Both the position numbers and the translations under genes were made by a program. Positions 1 through 5,798 of a DNA stretch of 6,390 nucleotides are shown here, in pieces. Source of the DNA: Deltaproteobacteria bacterium (GTDB taxonomy: Bacteria > Desulfobacterota > GWC2-55-46); contig JAUSLB010000256.1 of NCBI GenBank assembly GCA_030646655.1, positions 1 to 6,390 on the forward strand. Direction: 5' to 3'. Each line of letters starts with the position of its first letter. Positions within the stretch are counted from its first letter, which is position 1. The notes under the pieces were generated by a model. It did not search any database. It saw only the letters and a list, made by a program, of their open reading frames with translations, and was not told where the DNA came from.

Positions 1-507
1 GCGGGGATCCTTTGACACATCCTGTATAAGGAGCGGCTTTTTCGCGGCCACGGCCGAGCCGGTTATACCCTCGCCTATCTTAAGCCGGGCCTTGCCGACG
101 GCCTCCTGCGCAAGCCCGTATGTGCCGCTCAAAACAAGATATTCGCCGTCCCAGAGATATACCGAGCATATATCGACCCCGAGCCTTCTGGCGGTCTTTT
201 CGGCTACGGCCCTGAGGACATCTTTCAGGTCGTAATCCGAGGAGGCGAGCATGCTTATCTCTTCGAGGGTGATTATCTCTTTCTGCTCCCTGTCGGCCCT
301 CTGCTCGAAGAAGAACCTGCCGCTGTCGTCGAATGTAAGGGGCAGCAGGCTCTCCCTCGAGAAGTGCGGGTTTATCGCCTTGCTCGCCGCCGGGGCTGTC
401 CTGTACTCTGAAAAACCGCATGTGCAGGAGATCTTGACCCTGTAGTCGTCGACCCTCACGGACTTCATCTTCTTGCCGCACTTCCTGCACCTTATTATCG
501 ATTCCAT
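1..507 (-). CDS. Zinc-ribbon + GAF-domain protein (3' part missing, runs off the left edge)
   Basis: The frame is open from an ATG at 507 to the window edge, giving 169 residues with no stop. A strong Shine-Dalgarno (AAGGGG, 6 bases before ATG) fixes the start. The N-terminus holds a four-cysteine knuckle (C7-x2-C10 and C28-x-C30), which looks like a small zinc ribbon. A polar linker follows, then a GAF domain from about residue 91 (LGVDICSVYLWDG near 109-121, VGKARLKIGEGITGSAVA near 137-154). The GAF segment resembles those of PtsP-type PEP phosphotransferases and of bacterial GAF sensors. These bind small ligands or regulate an output domain, but the output domain lies outside the window, so kinase, cyclase or PtsP identity cannot be decided. 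The gene begins 21 bases after the rodZ stop and is probably co-transcribed with it. The GAF call is firm; the zinc-ribbon call rests on cysteine spacing. Confidence 0.85.
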   Translation of the reverse strand, partial: MESIIRCRKCGKKMKSVRVDDYRVKISCTCGFSEYRTAPAASKAINPHFSRESLLPLTFDDSGRFFFEQRADREQKEIITLEEISMLASSDYDLKDVLRAVAEKTARRLGVDICSVYLWDGEYLVLSGTYGLAQEAVGKARLKIGEGITGSAVAAKKPLLIQDVSKDPR

Positions 508-528
508 TTTTATCCCCTTAAACCGGTT

Positions 529-1434
529 TTACTCCCTTGCGCCTTCTGTTTTGTTCTCGTCTTGCGGCCAGGGCTGCCCGAATGAAGGCGGCGCGGGCTT
601 AGGCTCCTCCAGCGTTTTTACCTGAGCGGACTTCTGGAGCTTAAAGCTCACCACCTCGCCGGATTTGCCCAGGGGGGGCAGGACCTTGCCGTCGTATGTC
701 AATGTGACCCCGCCGGCGTTGCCGACTATCAGGGAGAAGACGTCCTTTGCCTTCCAGACGATCCCCTCACCCTCGCGCAATACGACGTCAAAGGGCTCGC
801 CTTCGTCTATCCTGATCTTTATCCATGAGAACTCGTTCGCCTTTACCGAGAGCGTGTGCTGGGCCTCGACAGCCGGGGCTGGCCTCGGCTCGGCCTTTAC
901 GGCGTTTGCGTCTGTCTTGGCGTCTACCTCCGCTCCCGGGCTCTCCTGTTTCGGGGCCTCTGCCTTCATCGCCTCAATATCAGGCGTTGCGGGGACGGCC
1001 TCCATAGGGCCGCTTAAGGCCTCAGGCTGGGGCTCGGGCGCTGTAGCCTTCCTGCCGACGCCGGCGAAATAAAGGACGACTATTATAATGACGCCGGCTG
1101 AGATGAACGCGGCGGCGTTCCTGATGTTCTTCGGGACCTCGGCCTGCCTTGAGGACTTCTTCTTCGCGGCGGGCTTGGGCCGCTCCGCCTTCTCCGCTTT
1201 CTCCCTTAAATAGATCTCATAGCGGAGCGCCGCGTCAACCTCATCGAGGCCAAGGGCCTTGCAGTATGATTTTATGTAGCCCTTTACAAAGGTCGGGTGC
1301 GGGAGGATCTCGTAATTATCAGCCTCGAGGGCCTCGAGGTATCTCATCGGGACCCTTGTAGCCTCGAATATCTTGGAGAGCGATACCCCCCTTAACTCCC
1401 TTTCCCTTCTAAGGTATTCTCCGGGACTTTCCAT
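529..1434 (-). CDS. rodZ: RodZ-like HTH membrane protein
   Basis: This 301-residue protein has the full RodZ layout. A cytoplasmic Cro/C1-type helix-turn-helix (HTH_25 type) spans about residues 5-70 and includes LRRERELRGVSL and PHPTFVKGYIKSYCKALGL. A basic stretch (about 84-105) is followed by a single transmembrane helix at about 106-126. A Pro/Ala/Glu-rich linker (about 128-192) leads to a C-terminal beta domain (about 193-268, DUF4115 type, with FSWIKIRIDEGEPFDVVLREG). In known RodZ proteins the HTH domain binds MreB and the protein helps place the elongation machinery. Start choice: ATG 1434 has GAGGT seven bases upstream. It follows the TPR lipoprotein gene after a 113-116 base gap and precedes the GAF gene closely. 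Family assignment is confident; MreB binding is inferred from the family. Confidence 0.9.
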   Translation of the reverse strand: MESPGEYLRRERELRGVSLSKIFEATRVPMRYLEALEADNYEILPHPTFVKGYIKSYCKALGLDEVDAALRYEIYLREKAEKAERPKPAAKKKSSRQAEVPKNIRNAAAFISAGVIIIVVLYFAGVGRKATAPEPQPEALSGPMEAVPATPDIEAMKAEAPKQESPGAEVDAKTDANAVKAEPRPAPAVEAQHTLSVKANEFSWIKIRIDEGEPFDVVLREGEGIVWKAKDVFSLIVGNAGGVTLTYDGKVLPPLGKSGEVVSFKLQKSAQVKTLEEPKPAPPSFGQPWPQDENKTEGARE

Positions 1435-1550
1435 CTATCTTACCTCAAAAATTAAAACTGCCGAGATTGACTTGAAAATGCCTGACATCTCTTTGGCGCG
1501 GGCGATTGAGAGATTCTTAGGTATGCGTTCGTGCTTCAAATCCCGTTCGG

Positions 1551-2312
1551 CTATTTAATAAGTTTAATGTAATCTTTCGCTGACCGGGCCTTTTCGCCTT
1601 CAGGGGAAAGCTCTATCACCTTTTCAAAGGCCTTTAGGGCCCCGGCCCTGTCCTTCTGTTTAATAAGCGCCACCCCGAGGCTGTAATGCGCGTCTATGTA
1701 GCCGGGCGAGGCCTTTACGGCCTTCTCGTACGCCTCTACCGACTCTTTAACGTTCCCTGTCTTCTCGTACGCGATCCCCATATTGTAATAGGCGTTCGCG
1801 TAGTTCGGGTTCATCTCAGCGGCCTTCTTGTAACTCTCTATCGAATTCGCGTAGTCGCCTTTATTATAGTACGCCTGCCCCATGTTGTAGTAAGCGAACT
1901 CGGGCGTGCTGTAGAAGATGTTCTTGAGCGCCTCTTTTGAGGAGGCTATTGATTCGTCCCACCTGCCGTCGACTATGTATACGGCGGACAGCGCCACGTG
2001 AGCGGCGGAGAACTTGGGGTCAAGCTTGACCGCCTTCTTTATCTCCCCTATGGCTTCCTTGTTCATGCCCTTTGCGAAATATGCGAGCCCCAATGCGTTA
2101 TGGTATGAGGGGTCGTCCGGGTAAAGCTCGACCGCCTTTGTAAGCTCGAGGAGGGCGTCGGATGTCTTCCTGTCGCGCAGATAAATAGAGCCCAATCTAA
2201 AGTGTATGTCCGCCTCCTCCTTCCTTTGCTGTAGCGTCGGGCCGCAGGATGCGAGTGAAATAAGGGCTATGGATATGAAAAAGGCCTTGATGAAATTTTT
2301 TTGTATGCTCAT
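1551..2312 (-). CDS. TPR-repeat lipoprotein, PilF/PilW-like
   Basis: This 253-residue protein begins with a lipoprotein signal: basic residues, a hydrophobic core, and a lipobox LASC with the lipidated cysteine at 23. The mature part is almost wholly made of tetratricopeptide repeats. About six 34-residue units fall near 34-67, 68-101, 102-135, 138-171, 172-205 and 206-239; the third is the least regular. Proteins of this build include PilF/PilW, the pilotins that help assemble the type IV pilus secretin, and NlpI-like scaffolds. The place next to rodZ and in the same strand as rlmN favours PilF/PilW, because that order is known in gammaproteobacteria. No other pilus gene is visible here, so the role stays tentative. 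An in-frame TAA 12 bases upstream makes ATG 2312 the natural start, yet no clear Shine-Dalgarno precedes it (only A/T-rich sequence), which hints at weak or unusual initiation. Confidence 0.88.
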   Translation of the reverse strand: MSIQKNFIKAFFISIALISLASCGPTLQQRKEEADIHFRLGSIYLRDRKTSDALLELTKAVELYPDDPSYHNALGLAYFAKGMNKEAIGEIKKAVKLDPKFSAAHVALSAVYIVDGRWDESIASSKEALKNIFYSTPEFAYYNMGQAYYNKGDYANSIESYKKAAEMNPNYANAYYNMGIAYEKTGNVKESVEAYEKAVKASPGYIDAHYSLGVALIKQKDRAGALKAFEKVIELSPEGEKARSAKDYIKLIK

Positions 2313-2367
2313 GCTATATTTTTATGCGGGACAATGCCCTAAAAGCCTTATAACTCGTTGAATTGTA

Positions 2368-3276
2368 TCATATATCTTCGAAGTGGGTCAATCGCTTAAA
2401 CTCGGAATACCTCATTTTTATATCATTTAGGCATAAAGAATTAAGGCGCTCCAAGCTGAAGGCCTCGACATTAAAAGAGGCCATGACGCTGCCGAATATT
2501 ATCGCCCTCCTCAGGTTCGCCTCGCTTAGGTCCCCTGTATTGGCGAGATACCCCATAAGCCCTCCGGCAAAGCTGTCCCCCGCGCCTGTGGGGTCGAATA
2601 TATCTTCAAGGGGGTAAGCGGGCGCCGAAAATACCGAGCCGTGGTTGAACATAAGCGCGCCGTACTCGCCGCGCTTTATTATAAGGGTCTTAGGGCCGTT
2701 GTTTAATATCTTCCTGGCGGCCTTTACAAGGCTCGCCGTGCCTGAGAACTCGCGCGCCTCCCCCTCGTTTATGACAAAGAGGTCTACCTTCTTCAGGAGT
2801 TTTCTTAGGGCGTCGGGCTTGCCCTCTATCCAGAAGTTCATGGTGTCGCATGCCACGAACTTCGCACCCTTTACCTGCTCAAGGACCTTAATCTGCAGCT
2901 CCGGGTCGATGTTGGCGAGGAAGACGAAGGGGGATTCCCTGTAGCTCTCTGGTATCTCAGGGTTGAAGCTGGAGAAGACGTTCAGGTGCGTCTCAAGGGT
3001 ATGCGCCTGATTAAGGTCGTAATCGTAGCGCCCCCTCCACCTGAAGGTCTTGCCCGGGACTTTCTTAAGCCCGGAAACATCTATGCCCCTGCTCTTTAGC
3101 CCTTCGATATGGATATCGGGAAAATCCGTGCCTACTACTGCCACGAGCTTTACATCGGTGAAATAGCTTGCTGAGGTGGAGAAGTAGGTCGCAGAGCCTC
3201 CGAGGACCTCTTCCGCCTTTCCGAAAGGCGTCTCGACTGAATCGAACGCTACAGAGCCCACAACGAGGATTGACAT
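2368..3276 (-). CDS. PfkB/ribokinase-family kinase
   Basis: This 302-residue protein is a complete member of the PfkB (ribokinase-like) family, which phosphorylates sugars or nucleosides with ATP. The N-terminal strand MSILVVGSVAFDSV and the substrate-lid glycines GGSATYFS (26-33) are typical. An NxxE motif (N170-E173), linked to Mg/phosphate binding, is present, as is the C-terminal signature DPTGAGDSFAGG (228-239) with the catalytic base Asp234. The substrate is not readable from the motifs. The gene sits 52 bases after mtnP, which releases adenine and 5-methylthioribose-1-phosphate, so a nucleoside or pentose substrate is plausible but unproven. Start ATG 3276 has a near-perfect AAGGAG seven bases upstream, just after a hairpin. 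It is probably part of the mtnP operon. All catalytic motifs appear intact. Confidence 0.9.
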   Translation of the reverse strand: MSILVVGSVAFDSVETPFGKAEEVLGGSATYFSTSASYFTDVKLVAVVGTDFPDIHIEGLKSRGIDVSGLKKVPGKTFRWRGRYDYDLNQAHTLETHLNVFSSFNPEIPESYRESPFVFLANIDPELQIKVLEQVKGAKFVACDTMNFWIEGKPDALRKLLKKVDLFVINEGEAREFSGTASLVKAARKILNNGPKTLIIKRGEYGALMFNHGSVFSAPAYPLEDIFDPTGAGDSFAGGLMGYLANTGDLSEANLRRAIIFGSVMASFNVEAFSLERLNSLCLNDIKMRYSEFKRLTHFEDI

Positions 3277-3292
3277 CTTGAGACTCCTTATT

Positions 3293-3315
3293 CCCGGCCC
3301 TTTTTAAGGGCTCGG
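3293..3315 (-). other. Intercistronic hairpin between mtnP and the kinase gene
   Basis: Minus-strand RNA can form a ten-pair GC-rich stem with one bulged base (CCCGAGCCCTT pairing with AAGGGCCGGG) and a three-base A loop. No T-run follows it, so it is not a classical terminator. It lies directly above the AAGGAG ribosome site of the kinase gene. It may act in mRNA processing or stability or may tune kinase translation relative to mtnP; the role is inference. Confidence 0.5.
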
Positions 3316-3328
3316 GAGAAATATCATT

Positions 3329-4192
3329 TTAGGTAGCCTTTAAATACTTCCCGATGAGGAGCGAGAGGTCTTTCTTTGTCTTCGCCGGCATAGCCTTCCT
3401 ATCGGTAATGGTGGCGTACTTAAGGGCTGTGGCGCATTTGCAGCTACGGCTGTTCGGGATATCGGGGACAGCCTTCCTGATTATCTCCTTTGCCATGGAG
3501 ACGTTCTTCTTCAAGGTCTCTATGATAGCCTCCACCGTAACGGACTCCTCGGTCTCATGCCAGCAGTCGTAGTCGGTCGACAGGGCAAGGGTGGAGTAGC
3601 AAACCTCAGCCTCCCTCGCGAGCTTCGCCTCAGGCAGGTTCGTCATGCCGATGACATCCACGCCCCAAGACCTGTATATCTTCGACTCCGCCTTTGTGGA
3701 GAACTGCGGGCCCTCTATGCAGATGTATGTCCCTCCCATGTGGACAGTAGCGCCGGCCTCTTTCGCCGCCGAATGGAGCAAGCCGCTCAATTGTCCGCAG
3801 ACAGGCTCGGCGAACTCCACGTGCCCCACTATGCCGTTGCAGAAAAAGCTTGACGCCCTGTCCTTGGTCCTGTCGAAGAACTGATCGACTATGACTATGT
3901 GGCCGGGCTTAATCTTCTCCTTCATCGAGCCTACGGCAGACACCGAGATTATCCATTCCGCGCCGAGCTTTTTCATGCCGTAAATATTTGCCCGGTAATT
4001 CACCTCGGACGGGTTGAACCTGTGGCCTCTTCCGTGCCTCGGGAGGAATACCATTTGGGTCTCCCCGAGCATGCCTGTTACATACTCATCGGACGGGGCT
4101 CCGAACGGGGTCTTTATTTTTACGGATTTTACGCCTTTTAAGCCCTCCATCTCGTACAGGCCGCTGCCGCCTATTACGCCGACCACCTTCAT
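3329..4192 (-). CDS. mtnP: S-methyl-5'-thioadenosine phosphorylase
   Basis: This 287-residue protein belongs to the PNP/MTAP nucleoside phosphorylase family. It cleaves methylthioadenosine (a by-product of polyamine and related SAM-using reactions) with phosphate into adenine and 5-methylthioribose-1-phosphate in the cytoplasm. Visible marks are the phosphate-binding GGSGLY (8-13), [20 protein letters not shown] (50-69), the substrate loop [18 protein letters not shown] (153-170), [14 protein letters not shown] (183-196), and STDYDCW (206-212). The two aspartates there (D207, D209) are the usual marker for a 6-aminopurine substrate rather than a 6-oxopurine as in PNP, so MTA is favoured. A C-terminal CxC (C251, C253) is like the cysteine pair reported in some thermophilic MTAPs and also found in many bacterial ones. 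Start ATG 4192 is preceded by an AGGAGAGG-rich ribosome site. It heads the five-gene cluster below the hairpin-rich spacer. No mtnA or other methionine-salvage gene is in view. Confidence 0.94.
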   Translation of the reverse strand: MKVVGVIGGSGLYEMEGLKGVKSVKIKTPFGAPSDEYVTGMLGETQMVFLPRHGRGHRFNPSEVNYRANIYGMKKLGAEWIISVSAVGSMKEKIKPGHIVIVDQFFDRTKDRASSFFCNGIVGHVEFAEPVCGQLSGLLHSAAKEAGATVHMGGTYICIEGPQFSTKAESKIYRSWGVDVIGMTNLPEAKLAREAEVCYSTLALSTDYDCWHETEESVTVEAIIETLKKNVSMAKEIIRKAVPDIPNSRSCKCATALKYATITDRKAMPAKTKKDLSLLIGKYLKAT

Positions 4193-4216
4193 CTAAACCT
4201 CTCCTCTTAACAGGAT

Positions 4217-4246
4217 GCTGAAAAAGTCCGTCCTGGATTTTTCAGC
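4217..4246. repeat. Inverted repeat GCTGAAAAA...TTTTTCAGC
   Basis: The arms GCTGAAAAAGTCC (4217-4229) and GGATTTTTCAGC (4235-4246) pair with one bulged base around a five-base loop. Because the arms contain A- and T-runs, the structure could serve as a terminator-like element on either strand. Sequences of the type CTGAAAAA-(G)TCC...TTTTTCAGC recall the ends of insertion sequences or dispersed palindromic repeats; that resemblance is from memory. The hairpin lies only about 25 bases upstream of the mtnP start codon, where it could affect expression. Confidence 0.6.
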
Positions 4247-4310
4247 CACGATTTGGCCGGAGAGCCTCCGTCCAATCCTTACAAATTGCTCGACTTCTCG
4301 GTCTCGCAAT

Positions 4311-4364
4311 TAGGCAATCCATCCATGGATCGCCTATCAGGTTGCGGCTTGAAGCAACCTGATA
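4311..4364. repeat. Two abutting hairpins
   Basis: The first hairpin pairs TAGGCAATCC (4311-4320) with GGATCGCCTA (4327-4336), with one A-C mismatch and a six-base loop. The second pairs TATCAGGTTGC (4335-4345) with GCAACCTGATA (4354-4364), eleven perfect pairs around an eight-base loop. They share bases 4335-4336, so they either stack coaxially or compete with each other. An eleven-pair perfect stem is well above chance for a short spacer. Confidence 0.65.
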
Positions 4365-4380
4365 AATATAAGTTCAATTA

Positions 4381-4400
4381 CCCCGCCATAAATGGCGGGG
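4381..4400. repeat. Perfect palindrome, CCCCGCC stem
   Basis: This is a 20-base nearly perfect palindrome: CCCCGCC (4381-4387) pairs with GGCGGGG (4394-4400) around ATAAAT, which is itself self-complementary at its ends. No T-run follows on either strand, so a terminator is unlikely. As DNA it could also be a protein-binding palindrome. Confidence 0.65.
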
Positions 4401-4407
4401 GTGCTCT

Positions 4408-4435
4408 GCGCACGGCACAATCTCAAATCGTGCGC
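4408..4435. repeat. Hairpin GCGCACG/CGTGCGC followed by TTTT on the plus strand
   Basis: The arms GCGCACG (4408-4414) and CGTGCGC (4429-4435) pair perfectly, and the plus strand continues with TTTTAG. That would be a weak terminator for plus-strand transcription, although no plus-strand gene is supported upstream. The loop is 14 bases. Confidence 0.5.
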
Positions 4436-4463
4436 TTTTAGAAAACAGCTCTTTCTGCGAATA

Positions 4464-4497
4464 GGCACGCTTGAGAACCGCCCGGGCCAGGCGTGTC
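4464..4497. repeat. Ten-pair hairpin with two G-U pairs
   Basis: In the plus-strand sense, GGCACGCTTG (4464-4473) pairs with CAGGCGTGTC (4488-4497) through ten pairs, two of them G-U. On the minus strand these two positions become A-C mismatches. The preference for plus-strand pairing is a small hint of an RNA made from the plus strand, but only a hint. The loop contains a GCCCGGGC palindrome. Confidence 0.45.
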
Positions 4498-4533
4498 GGT
4501 AAGGTAACTGCCTTTTATATAGCTCGTTTGATG

Positions 4534-4549
4534 CGCCCTTAAAAGGGCG
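4534..4549. repeat. Short palindrome CGCCCTT/AAGGGCG
   Basis: The seven-base arms CGCCCTT (4534-4540) and AAGGGCG (4543-4549) are perfectly complementary with two bases between; as RNA, five or six pairs would form around an A/T loop. It is the last of the hairpins going toward rlmN. Confidence 0.45.
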
Positions 4550-4590
4550 GGACTGCGCCGGGCACCCGATTGAACCCGTTGTAACAATAT

Positions 4591-4619
4591 TTTTTAACAT
4601 TACGGAGTATCAGGGTCAA
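4591..4619 (-). promoter_or_regulatory. Possible sigma-70-type promoter for mtnP
   Basis: On the minus strand TTGACC (4619-4614, five of six matches to the -35 consensus) is followed, after 17 bases, by TAAAAA (4596-4591, four of six matches to -10) in A/T-rich sequence. If used, transcription would begin near 4584 and give mtnP a leader of about 390 bases containing all the hairpins described. The -10 is mediocre, so this is a candidate only. Confidence 0.35.
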
Positions 4620-4667
4620 TCTCTTTTTAACGGTTCTTCTCCGTCAAGCTTTAAAACCTTAAAGAGG

Positions 4668-5696
4668 CTAAAGGCTGTCGTACCGCGCCCGGAGCTGACC
4701 GCATGCGGCCTCAATCTCAGCGCCCTTGCTCATCCTTATCATGATCATATAGCCGGCGTCCCTTAAGACCTTCCCGAAGGCCATGACCGGGGCGTTTTCA
4801 GGCCTTTTGAACTTCGAGCCCGGGAAGGGGTTAAAGGGGATCAGGTTTATTTTGCAGGGTATGCCCCTTAACAGGCCTGCGAGCCTCTTCGCGTCCGCAA
4901 TGGTATCGTTCACATCCTTTATAAGCACATATTCTATCGTTATATGGCGCTTGCCCTTCAACGGATACGCCCTTAAAGCCTCCATGAGCTTGGAAAGAGG
5001 ATACTTCTTGTTTATGGGCATGAGGCTGTCCCTCACCTCATCCGTAGTGGCGTTAAGGGATACTGCCAGGCTCACATTGGACTCTGCACCGAGCCTTTTT
5101 ATCCCCGGCGCTACCCCCGAGGTCGAAAGGGTGACCCTGTTATGGGAAAAGCCGAATCCCTTGCCGTCGGTCAAGACCTGAGTGAACTTCAGGACATTAT
5201 CGTAGTTATTTAAGGGCTCGCCCATGCCCATAAGGACTATGTTCGTTATGCGCCCGTTTTCCCCGAGTATCTCATTTGCTGAGATGACCTGATTTACGAG
5301 CTCGGACAGGGTGAGGTTCCTCGTAAAGCCGTCTTTTCCCGTCATGCAGAACTTACAGCCCAGGGCGCATCCTGCCTGAGTCGAGACGCAGAGCGTTAAT
5401 CTGCCTGTCTCCGGTATTATTACGGATTCGATCCTGCTCCCGTCCTCGAGCTCGGAGAGGAATTTTTGAGTGCCGTCCGGGGAGGCCTTCACATCGAGGA
5501 CCTTTGAGCCCGCGATATAGAAGCCCTCCTTCAGCTTCTCTCGCAGCGCCTTCGAGATATCTGTCATCGAGTCGATCTGAGGGGCGAGCTTTTTGTATAT
5601 CCACCCGAATAGCTGTTCGGCCCTGTAAGGCTTCTCCCCGAGCTCCTGGATGATGTCCAGAAGCTCGGCGTATGTAAGGTCTCTTAAGTTCTTCAT
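4668..5696 (-). CDS. rlmN: RlmN: 23S rRNA (adenine2503-C2)/tRNA methyltransferase
   Basis: This radical-SAM enzyme methylates C2 of A2503 in 23S rRNA and A37 in some tRNAs in well-studied relatives. Numbered from ATG 5696 (342 residues), the 4Fe-4S motif is C110-ALG-C114-KF-C117. The accessory cysteine in TLCVSTQAGC is C103, and the methyl-carrying cysteine in AACGQL near the C-terminus is C332. The SAM-binding GMGEPLNNY lies at about 157-165. The N-terminal accessory domain includes the expected GEKPYRAEQLFGWIYKK. All key residues are intact and length is normal. A TTG at 5711 would add five residues (MPETK) and has AGGA nine bases upstream; the ATG has GGAA about six bases upstream and better fits family N-termini, so it was preferred. 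The gene follows a terminator, so it should have its own promoter, but none is obvious in the roughly 65 bases available. Confidence 0.94.
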   Translation of the reverse strand: MKNLRDLTYAELLDIIQELGEKPYRAEQLFGWIYKKLAPQIDSMTDISKALREKLKEGFYIAGSKVLDVKASPDGTQKFLSELEDGSRIESVIIPETGRLTLCVSTQAGCALGCKFCMTGKDGFTRNLTLSELVNQVISANEILGENGRITNIVLMGMGEPLNNYDNVLKFTQVLTDGKGFGFSHNRVTLSTSGVAPGIKRLGAESNVSLAVSLNATTDEVRDSLMPINKKYPLSKLMEALRAYPLKGKRHITIEYVLIKDVNDTIADAKRLAGLLRGIPCKINLIPFNPFPGSKFKRPENAPVMAFGKVLRDAGYMIMIRMSKGAEIEAACGQLRARYDSL

Positions 5697-5762
5697 TTTA
5701 GTTTCCGGCAAAATGGCGGGTCCTGAAGCGAATGGTGTTCAAAAAAGGGAAATCTTTAAGGG

Positions 5763-5790
5763 AAAAACCGGTCCGGTCCGGGCCGGGCCG
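5763..5790 (-). terminator. Rho-independent terminator after the globin/PsiE gene
   Basis: Eight bases after the stop codon at 5799, the minus strand shows an almost purely G/C self-complementary block (GGCCCGGCCC pairing with GGACCGGACC, some G-U pairs, minus positions 5789-5770) followed by GGTTTTTCC. Stem plus T-run is the usual intrinsic-terminator form, and the position right after a stop and before rlmN fits. The T-run is five bases. Confidence 0.7.
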
Positions 5791-5798
5791 AATCTCCG

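Larger units (their letters stand above)
4193..4667. other. 475-base gene-free, hairpin-rich spacer between rlmN and mtnP
   Basis: No convincing coding sequence lies here. Instead there are about nine inverted repeats within roughly 330 bases: 4217-4246, 4258-4270, 4284-4311, 4311-4336, 4335-4364, 4381-4400, 4408-4435, 4464-4497 and 4534-4549. Several abut one another. This could be a long structured mRNA leader of mtnP, a small RNA gene, or a non-autonomous mobile repeat (MITE/REP-like) with several internal palindromes. I do not recognise a known riboswitch, tRNA, tmRNA, SRP RNA or RNase P RNA on either strand. The best individual hairpins are listed separately. Direction is undetermined, although both flanking genes are on the minus strand. 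Confidence 0.6.

Noticed and set aside
80..490. 136-residue minus-strand open frame starting at GTG
   Set aside because: It overlaps the zinc-ribbon/GAF gene in another frame, has a very Arg/Gln-rich composition and no recognisable domain. The GAF frame has a good ribosome site and clear homology.
665..1072. 135-residue plus-strand open frame opposite rodZ, and other plus-strand frames opposite the real genes
   Set aside because: All lie antisense to well-supported genes, have no domain matches by eye and follow from the GC-rich codon pattern of the other strand.
4253..4441. 62-residue plus-strand open frame in the same spacer
   Set aside because: It is made of hairpin sequence, has no recognisable domain, and no plus-strand gene is otherwise supported in the window.
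4555..4585. GGGTTCAATC on the minus strand, resembling a tRNA T-loop
   Set aside because: The flanking bases do not form a five-pair T-stem and no acceptor, D or anticodon arm can be built around it.
4540..4590. Minus-strand similarity to part of a cobalamin riboswitch (GCAGTCCCGCC following a GGGTG segment)
   Set aside because: Only a short stretch is alike; the adenine-rich core and the B12-box sequence are absent on that strand, and mtnP is not a usual B12-controlled gene. A covariance-model scan would settle it.
4337..4600. 87-residue minus-strand open frame in the rlmN-mtnP spacer
   Set aside because: It has no ribosome site before its ATG, a composition not like a real protein, and it runs through several palindromes. 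It is more likely an artefact of the hairpin-rich repeat.
5697..5711. TTG start at 5711 for rlmN
   Set aside because: It would add only five residues; the ATG at 5696 has a plausible ribosome site and gives the usual family N-terminus. TTG cannot be fully excluded.
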